12,858 nt of DNA from Candidatus Thorarchaeota archaeon. GTDB taxonomy: Archaea; Asgardarchaeota; Thorarchaeia; Thorarchaeales; Thorarchaeaceae. Location of the stretch: positions 1 through 12,858 of the forward strand of contig JAHQWZ010000027.1 of NCBI GenBank assembly GCA_029856425.1. The letters run 5' to 3'. This document shows, piece by piece, positions 1 to 7,101 of this stretch. Position numbers and translations under genes: made by a program. The notes beneath the pieces are model-generated. The model worked only from the letters and a program-made list of their open reading frames with translations, ran no database searches and was not told where the DNA came from. Numbering within the stretch: the stretch's first letter is position 1; each line of letters begins with the position of its first letter.

Positions 1-75
1 AATATGATGCCAAGTGTGAAATCATCCAATGTTTCTCATTCTCCCTGACGAATTTCGAAGGATGCTTCGTACTTC

Positions 76-82
76 TTATATA
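76..82 (+). promoter_or_regulatory. Candidate TATA box for the aminotransferase gene
   Basis: TTATATA lies 62 bases before the TTG start. With the usual archaeal spacing, transcription would begin near 105, leaving a leader of about 40 bases. The assignment rests on the motif alone; no convincing BRE is seen beside it. Bases 1-75 hold no gene I can recognise. Confidence 0.35.
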
Positions 83-131
83 GCTCGGATTGAGCCCTTC
101 TTCTGAAGCAACAAAGCTATAGCTGTCTTCA

Positions 132-139
132 GGTGGTGA
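132..139 (+). promoter_or_regulatory. Ribosome binding site supporting a TTG start
   Basis: GGTGGTGA differs at one base from the archaeal Shine-Dalgarno GGAGGTGA and ends five bases before TTG at 145. The codon just before the TTG is an in-frame TGA, so the frame cannot extend upstream. The next candidate, ATG at 166, lacks a comparable site. This favours the TTG. Confidence 0.6.
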
Positions 140-144
140 AGTGA

Positions 145-1272
145 TTGAAGCTAGATGAGTTTGAGATGGAGCGGATTCAATCTGAATGGGAGAATATTGT
201 TGACATCAATCTCACTGAGAGTGGGGTGAGTCCCCTATCGATTGCTGATTTGGTCCCTGATGATGAACGGCGTGATGAGCTGTTCAAAACGAGTCTGGGT
301 TATTCGCAAACAAATGGCACTGTTGAGCTTAGAGAAACGATAGCGGGAATGTACGAGGGTGCCACGCCAGATAACGTGCTTGTGACAAATGGTGGAGCTG
401 AAGCCAACTTCATCACAATATGGAACCTGTTGCATGAGAATAAGGATCGCAATGAAATTGCCATGATGCTCCCGAACTACATGCAGATGCACGGACTCAC
501 AAAGGGCTTGGGTGGCGATGTAATCCCGTACTATCTTCGGATGAAAGGGAACCGTTGGCTACCTGATATAGAGGGGCTGAAGAGTGCAGTTTCAAAGAAG
601 ACTGCAGCCATCACGGTCTGCAATCCGAACAATCCAACAGGAGCAATTTTAGAAGCCGACAACTTGAAAGCCGTCGCTGACATTGCTGCAGATGTAGATG
701 CGTGGGTGATATCTGATGAAATCTATCAAGGAGCTGAGCTTGAATCTGGGAGATCTCCAAGCATGTTTGGCCTTTATGATAAGGTCATAGTGACCAATAG
801 CCTGTCCAAGGCTTATGGACTACCGGGGCTTCGACTTGGTTGGATCTTGACTTCGGCTCAACAGCATACGAAAGAGCTATGGTCCTACTCTGACTATACA
901 ACCATCTGTCCGGGCAAGCTTAGTGATATGCTTGCGACCATTGCCCTACAACCAACGATGCGTGAGAAGATAGTCGGAAGAACTGCTGGCATTATAAAGA
1001 GGAATTGGGACATACTGAAAGCATGGCTAGATGATCGCTTAGAGATCTTCGAGTATATTCCTCCTCAAGCCGCTGCAATCTGTTTTCCAAGACACAATCT
1101 GCCTATCAGCTCTCTTGAACTGGTAGACCGATTGCTGCGAGAAAAGAGTCTCCTCATCATTCCAGGTGAGCATTTTGGAATGGAGCGATATCTTAGAATT
1201 GGATTTGGATATGACTCTGATAAGCTCAGAAACGGTCTTTCTAGATTCGATGAGATGATAGAAACATTGTAG
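145..1272 (+). CDS. PLP-dependent class I/II aminotransferase, substrate unknown
   Basis: This is a 375-residue fold-type I aminotransferase, close to the usual family length and with no signal peptide or membrane segment. Family landmarks are in order: a substrate/PLP-side LGYSQTNGTVELRE segment at 51-64, NPNNPTG at 160-166, DEIY at 191-194, the Schiff-base lysine K222 in SLSKAYGLPGLRLGW, and R351 in RIGFG as the likely carboxylate-binding arginine. It should move an amino group between an amino acid and a 2-oxo acid, or do a related PLP reaction, in the cytoplasm. The N-terminal half resembles archaeal enzymes of unassigned substrate, including relatives annotated as capreomycidine-synthase-like, so no specific substrate is claimed. 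It starts at TTG, supported by the adjacent ribosome binding site. It is separated by 472 bases from the Hdr operon, so there is no evidence of a shared transcript or function. Confidence 0.9.
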   Translation: MKLDEFEMERIQSEWENIVDINLTESGVSPLSIADLVPDDERRDELFKTSLGYSQTNGTVELRETIAGMYEGATPDNVLVTNGGAEANFITIWNLLHENKDRNEIAMMLPNYMQMHGLTKGLGGDVIPYYLRMKGNRWLPDIEGLKSAVSKKTAAITVCNPNNPTGAILEADNLKAVADIAADVDAWVISDEIYQGAELESGRSPSMFGLYDKVIVTNSLSKAYGLPGLRLGWILTSAQQHTKELWSYSDYTTICPGKLSDMLATIALQPTMREKIVGRTAGIIKRNWDILKAWLDDRLEIFEYIPPQAAAICFPRHNLPISSLELVDRLLREKSLLIIPGEHFGMERYLRIGFGYDSDKLRNGLSRFDEMIETL

Positions 1273-1304
1273 GAAAACATAGCTTCCTTTATGACCTCCA
1301 AAGC

Positions 1305-1328
1305 AGTGAAACAGGATTCTGTTTCGCT
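1305..1328 (+). terminator. Hairpin downstream of the aminotransferase, possible terminator or 3' end structure
   Basis: A 10-bp stem, 1305-1314 against 1319-1328, with one G-U pair and loop GATT begins 33 bases after the aminotransferase stop. No T-run follows directly; a T-rich stretch appears only near 1391. Archaeal termination depends mainly on T-tracts, so this may be a 3'-end stability structure instead. Confidence 0.35.
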
Positions 1329-1557
1329 TCTATCAGAGAATCACGTTCAGAAGCGAGAAAAATAGACTCCCAGGCAATCCAAATGTCCTTGCTTTTATTA
1401 CTAGGACATTGTTCATGAAAAGAGCTTTTGAAGGGGCTCAAAAACTCCCTTTGCATGATATTTCATTTAATGCACGTTTTGAAACATTGAAACATCAATA
1501 TTCTAAGCATATCGATAATGATTGTGCAGAGTGAAATGGAATTCAGAATCGTCAGAG

Positions 1558-1564
1558 ATATAAT
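1558..1564 (+). promoter_or_regulatory. Candidate TATA box for the first hdr operon
   Basis: ATATAAT sits about 180 bases before the hdrC start. If used, it would give a long leader of about 155 bases. A similar ATATAAT lies upstream of the second hdrC. This is a weak, motif-only call. Confidence 0.25.
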
Positions 1565-1656
1565 ACTTCGATTGGCTCATAATGCGTTGTACGATACAAG
1601 ACATGAAACCTGATTTGAAGTAGGACATCGAAAGCGTGGAACTGCATCCTATTCGT

Positions 1657-1687
1657 CTCGATTCATCGAGGCTAGTATGTGAATCGA
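1657..1687 (+). repeat. Two overlapping inverted repeats in the hdrC leader
   Basis: CTCGA at 1657-1661 pairs with TCGAG at 1666-1670 across a TTCA loop. TCGATTCA at 1658-1665 also pairs with TGAATCGA at 1680-1687. The two stems share their left arm and are mutually exclusive. They could form an operator or a leader RNA structure, or be chance. Confidence 0.3.
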
Positions 1688-1733
1688 CAACGATAGCATC
1701 GGCACCTCATCAGGGATCTGAAACATGGGTACT

Positions 1734-1739
1734 AGGTGA
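1734..1739 (+). promoter_or_regulatory. Ribosome binding site deciding the hdrC start
   Basis: AGGTGA lies five bases before ATG at 1745. An in-frame GTG at 1736 falls inside this site, so it is unlikely to be the start. The second hdrC also begins with ATGGG preceded by CAAAC and an upstream GAGGTC, which supports 1745. Confidence 0.6.
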
Positions 1740-1744
1740 CAAAC

Positions 1745-2302
1745 ATGGGGCAAACTGATGAAGTCAGAACCCAACGAGACGATATACCAATACGGGACGA
1801 GGATGTAGAGAGGACCTTCAAGTATGAGGTTGCTCACCAAGTTGGTGGAGAAGGACTTCTGCGTTGTTTGAAATGTGGCGCCTGCTCTGGAGGATGTCCA
1901 GTTGGAGCTGTAACTGATTACCGACCTAGAAAGGTGCTCGGAAATGTACTGCTTGGACTCAAGGACTTGGTGCTCTCGAGCGACGATATCTGGATGTGCG
2001 CTGCCTGCTTCACATGTGAAGAGCGATGCGTACAGGAAGTCAACTTCACTGATATTGTGACAATATTGCGAAATATGGCAGTGAAACAGGGGCATGCCGC
2101 TAGGGGATATCTGGAGATGGCCAGAACTGTAGTAGCGTATGGTCGTGTCGTTCCAAAGACCTTTGCTGTGGATAAAATGCGTGCAAATCTTGAGCTTCCG
2201 CCATTGCAGGATCCTGCTATGGAAGAGCTAACTAAAATCATACAAGCTTCCGGCTTTGACAAAATCCTAGCACTGTACAAAGGGGGGGACAAGACACAAT
2301 GA
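1745..2302 (+). CDS. hdrC: Heterodisulfide reductase subunit C (HdrC), first copy
   Basis: HdrC is the small electron-relay subunit that carries electrons from HdrA to HdrB in the soluble Hdr complex. This 185-residue protein has the two expected CxxCxxCxxxC motifs, C41/44/47/51 (followed by Pro) and C85/88/91/95, for two [4Fe-4S] clusters. Its length and its helical C-terminal part (about 110-180), including the MAVKQGH segment and a leucine/proline region near 150, fit the family. No membrane helix is seen, so it is not a membrane-bound HdrE-type system. The start is ATG 1745, chosen for its AGGTGA site; GTG 1736 would add three residues. The stop overlaps the start of hdrB as ATGA at 2299-2302, indicating translational coupling. 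It is the first gene of the six-gene operon. Confidence 0.93.
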   Translation: MGQTDEVRTQRDDIPIRDEDVERTFKYEVAHQVGGEGLLRCLKCGACSGGCPVGAVTDYRPRKVLGNVLLGLKDLVLSSDDIWMCAACFTCEERCVQEVNFTDIVTILRNMAVKQGHAARGYLEMARTVVAYGRVVPKTFAVDKMRANLELPPLQDPAMEELTKIIQASGFDKILALYKGGDKTQ

Positions 2303-3210
2303 AGATGGCAATTGCATGGGGCTGCCTTGTTCCTTCAAGACGCTCATTGCTTGGTTATGAAGCTGCAACGCGAAAAGTCTTGCAGCATCTAGGCGTTAAC
2401 GTAATTGATGTGCCTAATGAAACCTGCTGTGCACCTTTCTGGATGCAGTCTTTGGACCAAACAACGAGTCTAGCACTGGCTTCTAGAAATCTCGCAAAGG
2501 CTGAAGAGATGGGACTAGACATGTTGACTCCGTGCAGTGGGTGTTTCCACTCATATAAGAGAGTCAATCACACAATAGAGAAGTATCCTGGAGTCCATGA
2601 ACGCATAAACAGCATTCTAAGACCAGCAGGACTGAGGTATAACGGGACAGTCCAAGCATTTCATCTTGTGGACTTTCTTTACAATCAGATTGGCTTGGAT
2701 GTTATTAAGAGCAAGATGGTGAAGGATTTCGAAGGTCTAGAGATTGGGCTGAGATATGGTTGTCACATGCTTAAGCCTCATGAGATTCTCAACATCGAAT
2801 ACTCGGAACGACCCACATTTGCCGATGAGATTCTAGAGGGGCTAGGTCTCACAAGCAAGCAATACACAGGAAGACACAGATGCTGTGGTGGCTTGCTAAG
2901 GGGGACCAATGACGACTTGGCTGATGAGGTTCTAAAGAATCGCCTGGAGGATGCAAAGGAAGCTGATTTGGATGCTCTTGTCACAGTATGCTCCTTGTGT
3001 CACATCCAACACGATATGGGACAGAGAATTATCAAGAATAAATATGGCATTGACGACCTCAACATCCCTGTCCTCCACTATCCCCAGTTGTTGGCTCTTG
3101 CATTTGGCTTCAGTCCAAAAGAGATAGGGCTTCAACAGCATACAGCCAGCACTGCTTCTTTCGTTTCAAAGCTGAAGGAGGGTGCTACGGCTCAGGGAGG
3201 TGGCAAATGA
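2299..3210 (+). CDS. hdrB: Heterodisulfide reductase subunit B (HdrB), first copy
   Basis: HdrB is the catalytic subunit that reduces a disulfide such as CoM-S-S-CoB, or an unknown equivalent in non-methanogens, with two noncubane [4Fe-4S] clusters. The 303-residue protein has two CCG domains with all ten family cysteines: C9, C43-C44, C79 and C82 in the first, and C155, C195-C196, C231 and C234 in the second. The end shows the usual HYPQLLALAFG segment (260-270), followed by a polar tail of about 30 residues. A run of seven G at 2282-2288 is the probable ribosome binding site. It overlaps hdrC by ATGA, and its own TGA overlaps the hdrA start at 3207. The complete cysteine set argues for an active enzyme. 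The substrate cannot be read from the sequence: no methyl-coenzyme M reductase or coenzyme B gene is nearby. Confidence 0.95.
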   Translation: MKMAIAWGCLVPSRRSLLGYEAATRKVLQHLGVNVIDVPNETCCAPFWMQSLDQTTSLALASRNLAKAEEMGLDMLTPCSGCFHSYKRVNHTIEKYPGVHERINSILRPAGLRYNGTVQAFHLVDFLYNQIGLDVIKSKMVKDFEGLEIGLRYGCHMLKPHEILNIEYSERPTFADEILEGLGLTSKQYTGRHRCCGGLLRGTNDDLADEVLKNRLEDAKEADLDALVTVCSLCHIQHDMGQRIIKNKYGIDDLNIPVLHYPQLLALAFGFSPKEIGLQQHTASTASFVSKLKEGATAQGGGK

Positions 3211-5192
3211 TGGCTGATGATGCTGTCAGAGGGGGAGTATTCACATGTCATTGTGGATTGAATATCAATGGAACAGTAGACTGTCCTGCTGTTGCAGAGT
3301 TCGCAAAGAATCTTCCTGGAGTTGCATATTCTGTTGACTTGCTTTTCGCATGTTCAGATGACGGCCAAGAGAATATCAAGAAGGCGATCAAGGAGCACAG
3401 TCTCAACAGAGTTGTTGTAGCGTCATGTACACCCAGGACCCATGAACCAGTATTCAGAGCCTGCATTGAGGATGCTGGCTTGAATCCATACCTGTATGAC
3501 CAGGTCAATCTGCGTGAACATGTTTCTTGGTGCCATATGGGTCAAAATGAGAAAGCCACGGCCAAGGCCAAGGAACTAGTGGCAATGTCTGTTGAAAGAG
3601 TCAAGAATCTTGAGCCGCTTCTGCGGAAGACTGTTACAGTAATCCCGAAGACCGCAGTGATTGGAGGTGGAGTCGCAGGAATCTCGGCTGCACTTGATTT
3701 AGCAAAGGCTGGGTTTGAAACATATCTCATAGAGAAACGTCCAACTATCGGCGGACAAATGGCTTTGCTAGATAAAGTGTTTCCTCAAAACGATTGCAGC
3801 ATCTGCATTCTAGGACCTATCATGTCAGAGGTAGGGCGTCACCCGAGGATACATCTTATGTCCTATAGCGAAGTCGAGAGTGTAGAGGGTTATGTCGGTA
3901 ACTTCACAGTGCGTGTCAGAGAGAAAACACGCTACATCGATTTGGAGAAGTGTAATGGTTGTGGCATCTGCGAAACCAAATGCCCATCCAAGGTTGATAA
4001 TGAGTATGAGTTTGGCTTGGCCAAACGTAAGGCTGTGTATCGTCCATTCCCCCAGGCAGTTCCATCTGCATATACAATAGACCCTGAACATTGTAGGATG
4101 ATAACTCAAGGCAAATGTGGAGTTTGCCAGAAAAATTGTCCTACAGGAGCCATCAACTATGACATGCAGGACAAGATAACAGAGATCAATGTGGGCACAA
4201 TTATAGTTGCCGCTGGATTTGACATATACGATCCCTCGAAAACAAGGGAATTCGGATATGGCGCCTTTGATAACGTAATAACAAACGTTCAACTTGAAAG
4301 ACTCACAAATGCTGCTGGGCCAACTCATGGCAAGGTGAAGCGTCCATCAGATGGAGAACTGCCAAAGCGTGTAGCCTTCGTACAATGTGTGGGCTCTCGT
4401 GACCGTCGAACCAATCAAGACTACTGTTGCTATTATGGCTGCGAGAATTCATTCAAACAAGCCACGCAGATAATGGAGAAATATCCCAATACAGACGTTC
4501 ATATTTTTGCGATGGATGTTCGCACTCACGGCCTCGGGTATGAGAGTCTATATCGAAGAGCCAGAGAGATGGGTGTTACAGTCATTAAGGGAAGGCCATC
4601 TGAAGTTGAGCAGGATCCTCTGACCAAGAACCTGAAGGTGTTGGCAGAAGACCTCTATACTGGGGAACGTCTAGAGCTAACCTATGATATGGTCGTTCTT
4701 GCAGCTGCACTACTACCCCCAGCAGGAATAGAGGATTTGGCTAGGAGGCTGAATGTCTCTCAAGGTGAAGCGGGCTTCCTGATGGAAGCACACCCCAAGC
4801 TTCGTCCTGTTGATTCATTTAGAGATGGAGTATTCCTTGCAGGGGCAATCCTCGGTCCGATGGACATTCCAAAAGCAGTCGCATATGGAAAGGCCGCTGC
4901 TGCGGGAGCTCAGTCGCTGATGGCGCCAGGTGAGTTTATGGTGGAACCTATTTTCGCAGACATCGATACCGAAGCTTGTATCGATTGTGGACTATGCAAC
5001 GACATATGTCCGTATGGGGCTATCGCTGGTGTTGGTGATGACCGCAAAGTAATGTTCGAGCTTTGTCAGGGCTGCGGCACATGCGCTGGAGGATGTCCTC
5101 AAAATGCTATTGACATGCGTCACTATCGCAAGGATCAGGTCATGCCACAAGTAGAAACAGCAGCTCGTGCAAGAGGAGGGATTGTTTCATGA
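3207..5192 (+). CDS. hdrA: Heterodisulfide reductase subunit A (HdrA), full length, bifurcating flavoprotein
   Basis: This 661-residue HdrA has the methanogen layout. The N-terminal domain has CHCG (14-17), ASCTPRTHE (72-80) and REHVSWCH (103-110). A thioredoxin-reductase-like FAD domain carries GGGVAG at 153-158 and DCSIC at 196-200. An inserted ferredoxin uses C249/252/255/259 and C296/304/307/311. The C-terminal ferredoxin uses C591/594/597/601 and C620/623/626/630. HdrA splits electron pairs at FAD between ferredoxin and the HdrBC disulfide path. The flavin-domain cluster motif is unusual: C394, C407, C408 and C412 (CCxxxC), where methanogen HdrA has CxxxCC. ATG 3207 and ATG 3210 are both possible; GGAGGTG at 3196-3202 fits either, and 3210 has the better spacing. 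It overlaps hdrB upstream (ATGA) and mvhD downstream (5189-5192). It is closely related throughout to the flanks of the 1132-residue fusion. Confidence 0.95.
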   Translation: MMADDAVRGGVFTCHCGLNINGTVDCPAVAEFAKNLPGVAYSVDLLFACSDDGQENIKKAIKEHSLNRVVVASCTPRTHEPVFRACIEDAGLNPYLYDQVNLREHVSWCHMGQNEKATAKAKELVAMSVERVKNLEPLLRKTVTVIPKTAVIGGGVAGISAALDLAKAGFETYLIEKRPTIGGQMALLDKVFPQNDCSICILGPIMSEVGRHPRIHLMSYSEVESVEGYVGNFTVRVREKTRYIDLEKCNGCGICETKCPSKVDNEYEFGLAKRKAVYRPFPQAVPSAYTIDPEHCRMITQGKCGVCQKNCPTGAINYDMQDKITEINVGTIIVAAGFDIYDPSKTREFGYGAFDNVITNVQLERLTNAAGPTHGKVKRPSDGELPKRVAFVQCVGSRDRRTNQDYCCYYGCENSFKQATQIMEKYPNTDVHIFAMDVRTHGLGYESLYRRAREMGVTVIKGRPSEVEQDPLTKNLKVLAEDLYTGERLELTYDMVVLAAALLPPAGIEDLARRLNVSQGEAGFLMEAHPKLRPVDSFRDGVFLAGAILGPMDIPKAVAYGKAAAAGAQSLMAPGEFMVEPIFADIDTEACIDCGLCNDICPYGAIAGVGDDRKVMFELCQGCGTCAGGCPQNAIDMRHYRKDQVMPQVETAARARGGIVS

Positions 5193-5764
5193 CTGTTTCA
5201 GGATTTGAACCAAATATAGTAGCGTTCACCTGCAATTGGTGTTCCTATGGTGGTGCTGATCTTGCGGGAATCTCCCGCATTCAGTATCCTACGAATGCTA
5301 AGGTGATACGTCTGATGTGCTCAGGTCGCATTGACCCATCAATGGTCCTTCAAGCATTCAAGAATGGTGCAGATGGTGTGATGATAAGTGGATGCCACAT
5401 CGGAGACTGTCATTATGCGACAGGCAACTATAGAACTCAGGTTCGCTATGACGCGTTGTCAGTAGCCATGGATGTGATGGGGCTTCATCCTGATAGGCTT
5501 AAGCTCTTGTGGGCAAGTGCTTCCGAGGGGCAACAGTGGGCTGATGGCATAACTGAAATGACCAACACAATAAAGAAACTGGGTCCAAGTCCATTGGCTC
5601 AGATTTCGAAAACTAAGAAAGAGCCATTGCCGAAGACACAAGAGAAGGAAAAGGCCACTAAGAAAGCCACACCCAAAAAGACCCCCAAGAAGGCTGCACC
5701 CAAAAAGACTCCTAAGAAAACTGCGCCAAAGAGAGCAAGCAAGAAAGGAGGTGCCAAGAAGTGA
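5189..5764 (+). CDS. mvhD: MvhD-type [2Fe-2S] electron-transfer subunit with lysine-rich C-terminal tail
   Basis: MvhD links an electron donor, usually the MvhAG hydrogenase or a formate dehydrogenase, to HdrA. The family core covers residues 1-135: CNWCSYGGAD (C15, C18), MCSGRID (C44) and SGCHIGDCHY (C69, C74), which supply the [2Fe-2S] ligands. Typical members end near 130-150 residues. This one has 191 because residues 141-191 form a tail with 21 lysines and repeated TPKK/APKK units, resembling histone H1 S/TPKK motifs. The tail DNA contains an imperfect 27-bp tandem duplication. GAGGAGGG at 5173-5180 is the ribosome binding site. It overlaps hdrA by ATGA, and its stop overlaps the next GTG start. 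No hydrogenase subunit gene is in the window, so the electron donor is unknown. Core assignment is firm; the function of the tail is not known. Confidence 0.94.
   Translation: MTVSGFEPNIVAFTCNWCSYGGADLAGISRIQYPTNAKVIRLMCSGRIDPSMVLQAFKNGADGVMISGCHIGDCHYATGNYRTQVRYDALSVAMDVMGLHPDRLKLLWASASEGQQWADGITEMTNTIKKLGPSPLAQISKTKKEPLPKTQEKEKATKKATPKKTPKKAAPKKTPKKTAPKRASKKGGAKK
5670..5723 (+). repeat. Imperfect 27-bp tandem repeat coding the TPKK tail
   Basis: Two adjacent units, 5670-5696 and 5697-5723, share CACCCAAAAAGAC and then CC-AAGAA with few differences. Each encodes nine residues of the (T/A)PKKTPKK pattern. In-frame unit duplication explains how the MvhD tail could have grown. Confidence 0.6.
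5744..5753 (+). promoter_or_regulatory. Strong ribosome binding site for the GTG start at 5761
   Basis: AAAGGAGGTG, a near-perfect Shine-Dalgarno, lies seven bases before the GTG at 5761, inside the mvhD tail codons. It supports a non-ATG start overlapping the mvhD TGA. Confidence 0.7.
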
Positions 5765-7101
5765 CGATTGCTGGCGATAAGGTCACCTACGACCATCTCT
5801 TACCTTCAGAAACGGCTATGGTGATAGGCGGCGGAGTCGCAGGGATGCAGGCGGCGTTGGACATAGCCGACCAGAATTATAGAGTAGTTCTGGTTGAGAA
5901 ATCCCCCTCAATTGGAGGTGTGATGGCTATGCTGGATAAGACATTCCCGACGCTTGACTGCAGTGCATGCATACTGACTCCACGTCTGTCAGAGGTAGCT
6001 CGTCATCCAAATATTGAACTTCTCACCTACTCTGAGGTGGTTGGTGTGACTGGGAAAGCTGGGGATTTTCGAGTCAAAGTCTTGCGGAAAGCTCGGAAGA
6101 TTGACGAGGAGAAATGCTCTGGATGTGGCGATTGCGTTCCTCACTGTCCAATCGAGGTTCCAAACGAGTTTGATCAGGGACTCGGATTTCGAAAGGCGAT
6201 ATATATCGGATTCCCACAAAACACGCCTCTAGTTTATACCATAGACAGTGAGAATTGCATAAGATGCGGTATGTGCGAGAAAGCATGTGTCAGAGAGGCT
6301 GTAATGCTTGATGCTCAGGATGAGGAGGTGGAGATTCCTGTCGGAGCAATTGTGGTTGCGACTGGTTATGAACTCTACGATGTTTCGAAATATCCTCGAC
6401 TAGGCTATGGGAAGTACAGGAACGTTATACATGCGCTGGAATATGAACGCATCATTAATGCAGCCGGGCCAACTGGTGGACATCTCATGCGATTCAGCGA
6501 TGGAAAGATACCACGTTCAATAGGGTTCGTTCAATGCGTGGGAGCCAGAGATTTGCACAAGGGAGTGCCTAATTGTTCAAGAATATGTTGCATGTATTCA
6601 ATCAAGAACGCAGTAATGGCTTTCGAGCTTGCTCATGATCATGTGAAGGATGTTACACTGTATTACGCAGACCTTCGAGCATTTGGCAAAGGCTTCGAGG
6701 AGTTCAAGGAGATGGCAAAGACTCGATTCGGAGTGAAGTTCATCAGGGGTCGAGTCGGTGAAGTTAACGAGAATCCAGAGAATAGAAACATCCGTGTTCG
6801 AGTCGAAAATACTGAGAGCGGCGAGTTTTTGGAGAATGAGCATGAGCTAGTGGTAATAAGCCCTGGTATTCTGCCTCCCAGAACATTGAGGGCCCTTTCA
6901 AATCAAATGGGACTTCAGCTCGATAGCGACGGATTCATTTCTGTTGAGCATGCATCAATATATCCCGTAGACACAACAATCCCAGGTATCTATGTCTGCG
7001 GATGTGCCGAGTCACCCAAGGATATACCCGATAGTGTTGCTGCAGGAAGCGCAGCTGCTATGCGTGCAAGTATTACATTGGCGAAAGGAGGTGTCCAATG
7101 A
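5761..7101 (+). CDS. Short HdrA-like FAD/iron-sulfur protein (core only)
   Basis: This 446-residue protein is the HdrA core without the N-terminal CxCG domain and without the C-terminal two-cluster ferredoxin domain. Visible are FAD-binding GGGVAG (23-28), DCSACIL (66-72), an inserted ferredoxin with C119/122/125/129 and C166/169/172/176, and the flavin-domain cluster cysteines C259, C272, C276 and C277 in the methanogen-type CxxxCC arrangement. The 446-residue form resembles truncated HdrA relatives such as QmoA-type proteins, but the neighbours are hdr and mvhD rather than sulfate-reduction genes. It probably pairs with the full-length HdrA or takes electrons from MvhD; this is inference from the operon. 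It starts at GTG 5761, overlapping the mvhD stop, and its own TGA overlaps the next gene at 7098. Confidence 0.9.
   Translation: MTIAGDKVTYDHLLPSETAMVIGGGVAGMQAALDIADQNYRVVLVEKSPSIGGVMAMLDKTFPTLDCSACILTPRLSEVARHPNIELLTYSEVVGVTGKAGDFRVKVLRKARKIDEEKCSGCGDCVPHCPIEVPNEFDQGLGFRKAIYIGFPQNTPLVYTIDSENCIRCGMCEKACVREAVMLDAQDEEVEIPVGAIVVATGYELYDVSKYPRLGYGKYRNVIHALEYERIINAAGPTGGHLMRFSDGKIPRSIGFVQCVGARDLHKGVPNCSRICCMYSIKNAVMAFELAHDHVKDVTLYYADLRAFGKGFEEFKEMAKTRFGVKFIRGRVGEVNENPENRNIRVRVENTESGEFLENEHELVVISPGILPPRTLRALSNQMGLQLDSDGFISVEHASIYPVDTTIPGIYVCGCAESPKDIPDSVAAGSAAAMRASITLAKGGVQ
7084..7093 (+). promoter_or_regulatory. Ribosome binding site for the winged-helix gene
   Basis: AAAGGAGGTG lies four bases before ATG 7098 and seven before ATG 7101. 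The spacing slightly favours 7101, which would drop one residue. Confidence 0.6.

Larger units (their letters stand above)
1273..1744. other. Intergenic region between aminotransferase and first hdr operon
   Basis: No convincing gene is seen on either strand; the minus-strand frame entering from 2095 is antisense to hdrC. The region holds a strong hairpin at 1305-1328, a TATA-like ATATAAT near 1558-1564, two overlapping small inverted repeats at 1657-1687, and the ribosome binding site for hdrC. No tRNA-like cloverleaf was found by eye. Confidence 0.6.

Noticed and set aside
1721..1750. Direct repeat AAACATGGG at 1721-1729 and 1742-1750 near the hdrC start
   Set aside because: The two copies are out of frame with each other, the first has no ribosome binding site, and a nine-base repeat is weak evidence for function.
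1649..2095. 148-residue open frame on the minus strand
   Set aside because: It is antisense to hdrC, whose cysteine motifs are intact on the + strand. It has no ribosome binding site and its product shows no recognisable domain.
3803..3806. Selenocysteine in HdrA or MvhD, as in some methanogens and some Asgard archaea
   Set aside because: All relevant positions in the HdrA proteins and MvhD are encoded as cysteine, and there is no in-frame TGA inside any of these genes.
3825..4328. 167-residue open frame on the minus strand inside hdrA
   Set aside because: It lies fully antisense to the internal ferredoxin region of hdrA. Its length follows from the codon composition of the real gene, and the product has no family features.
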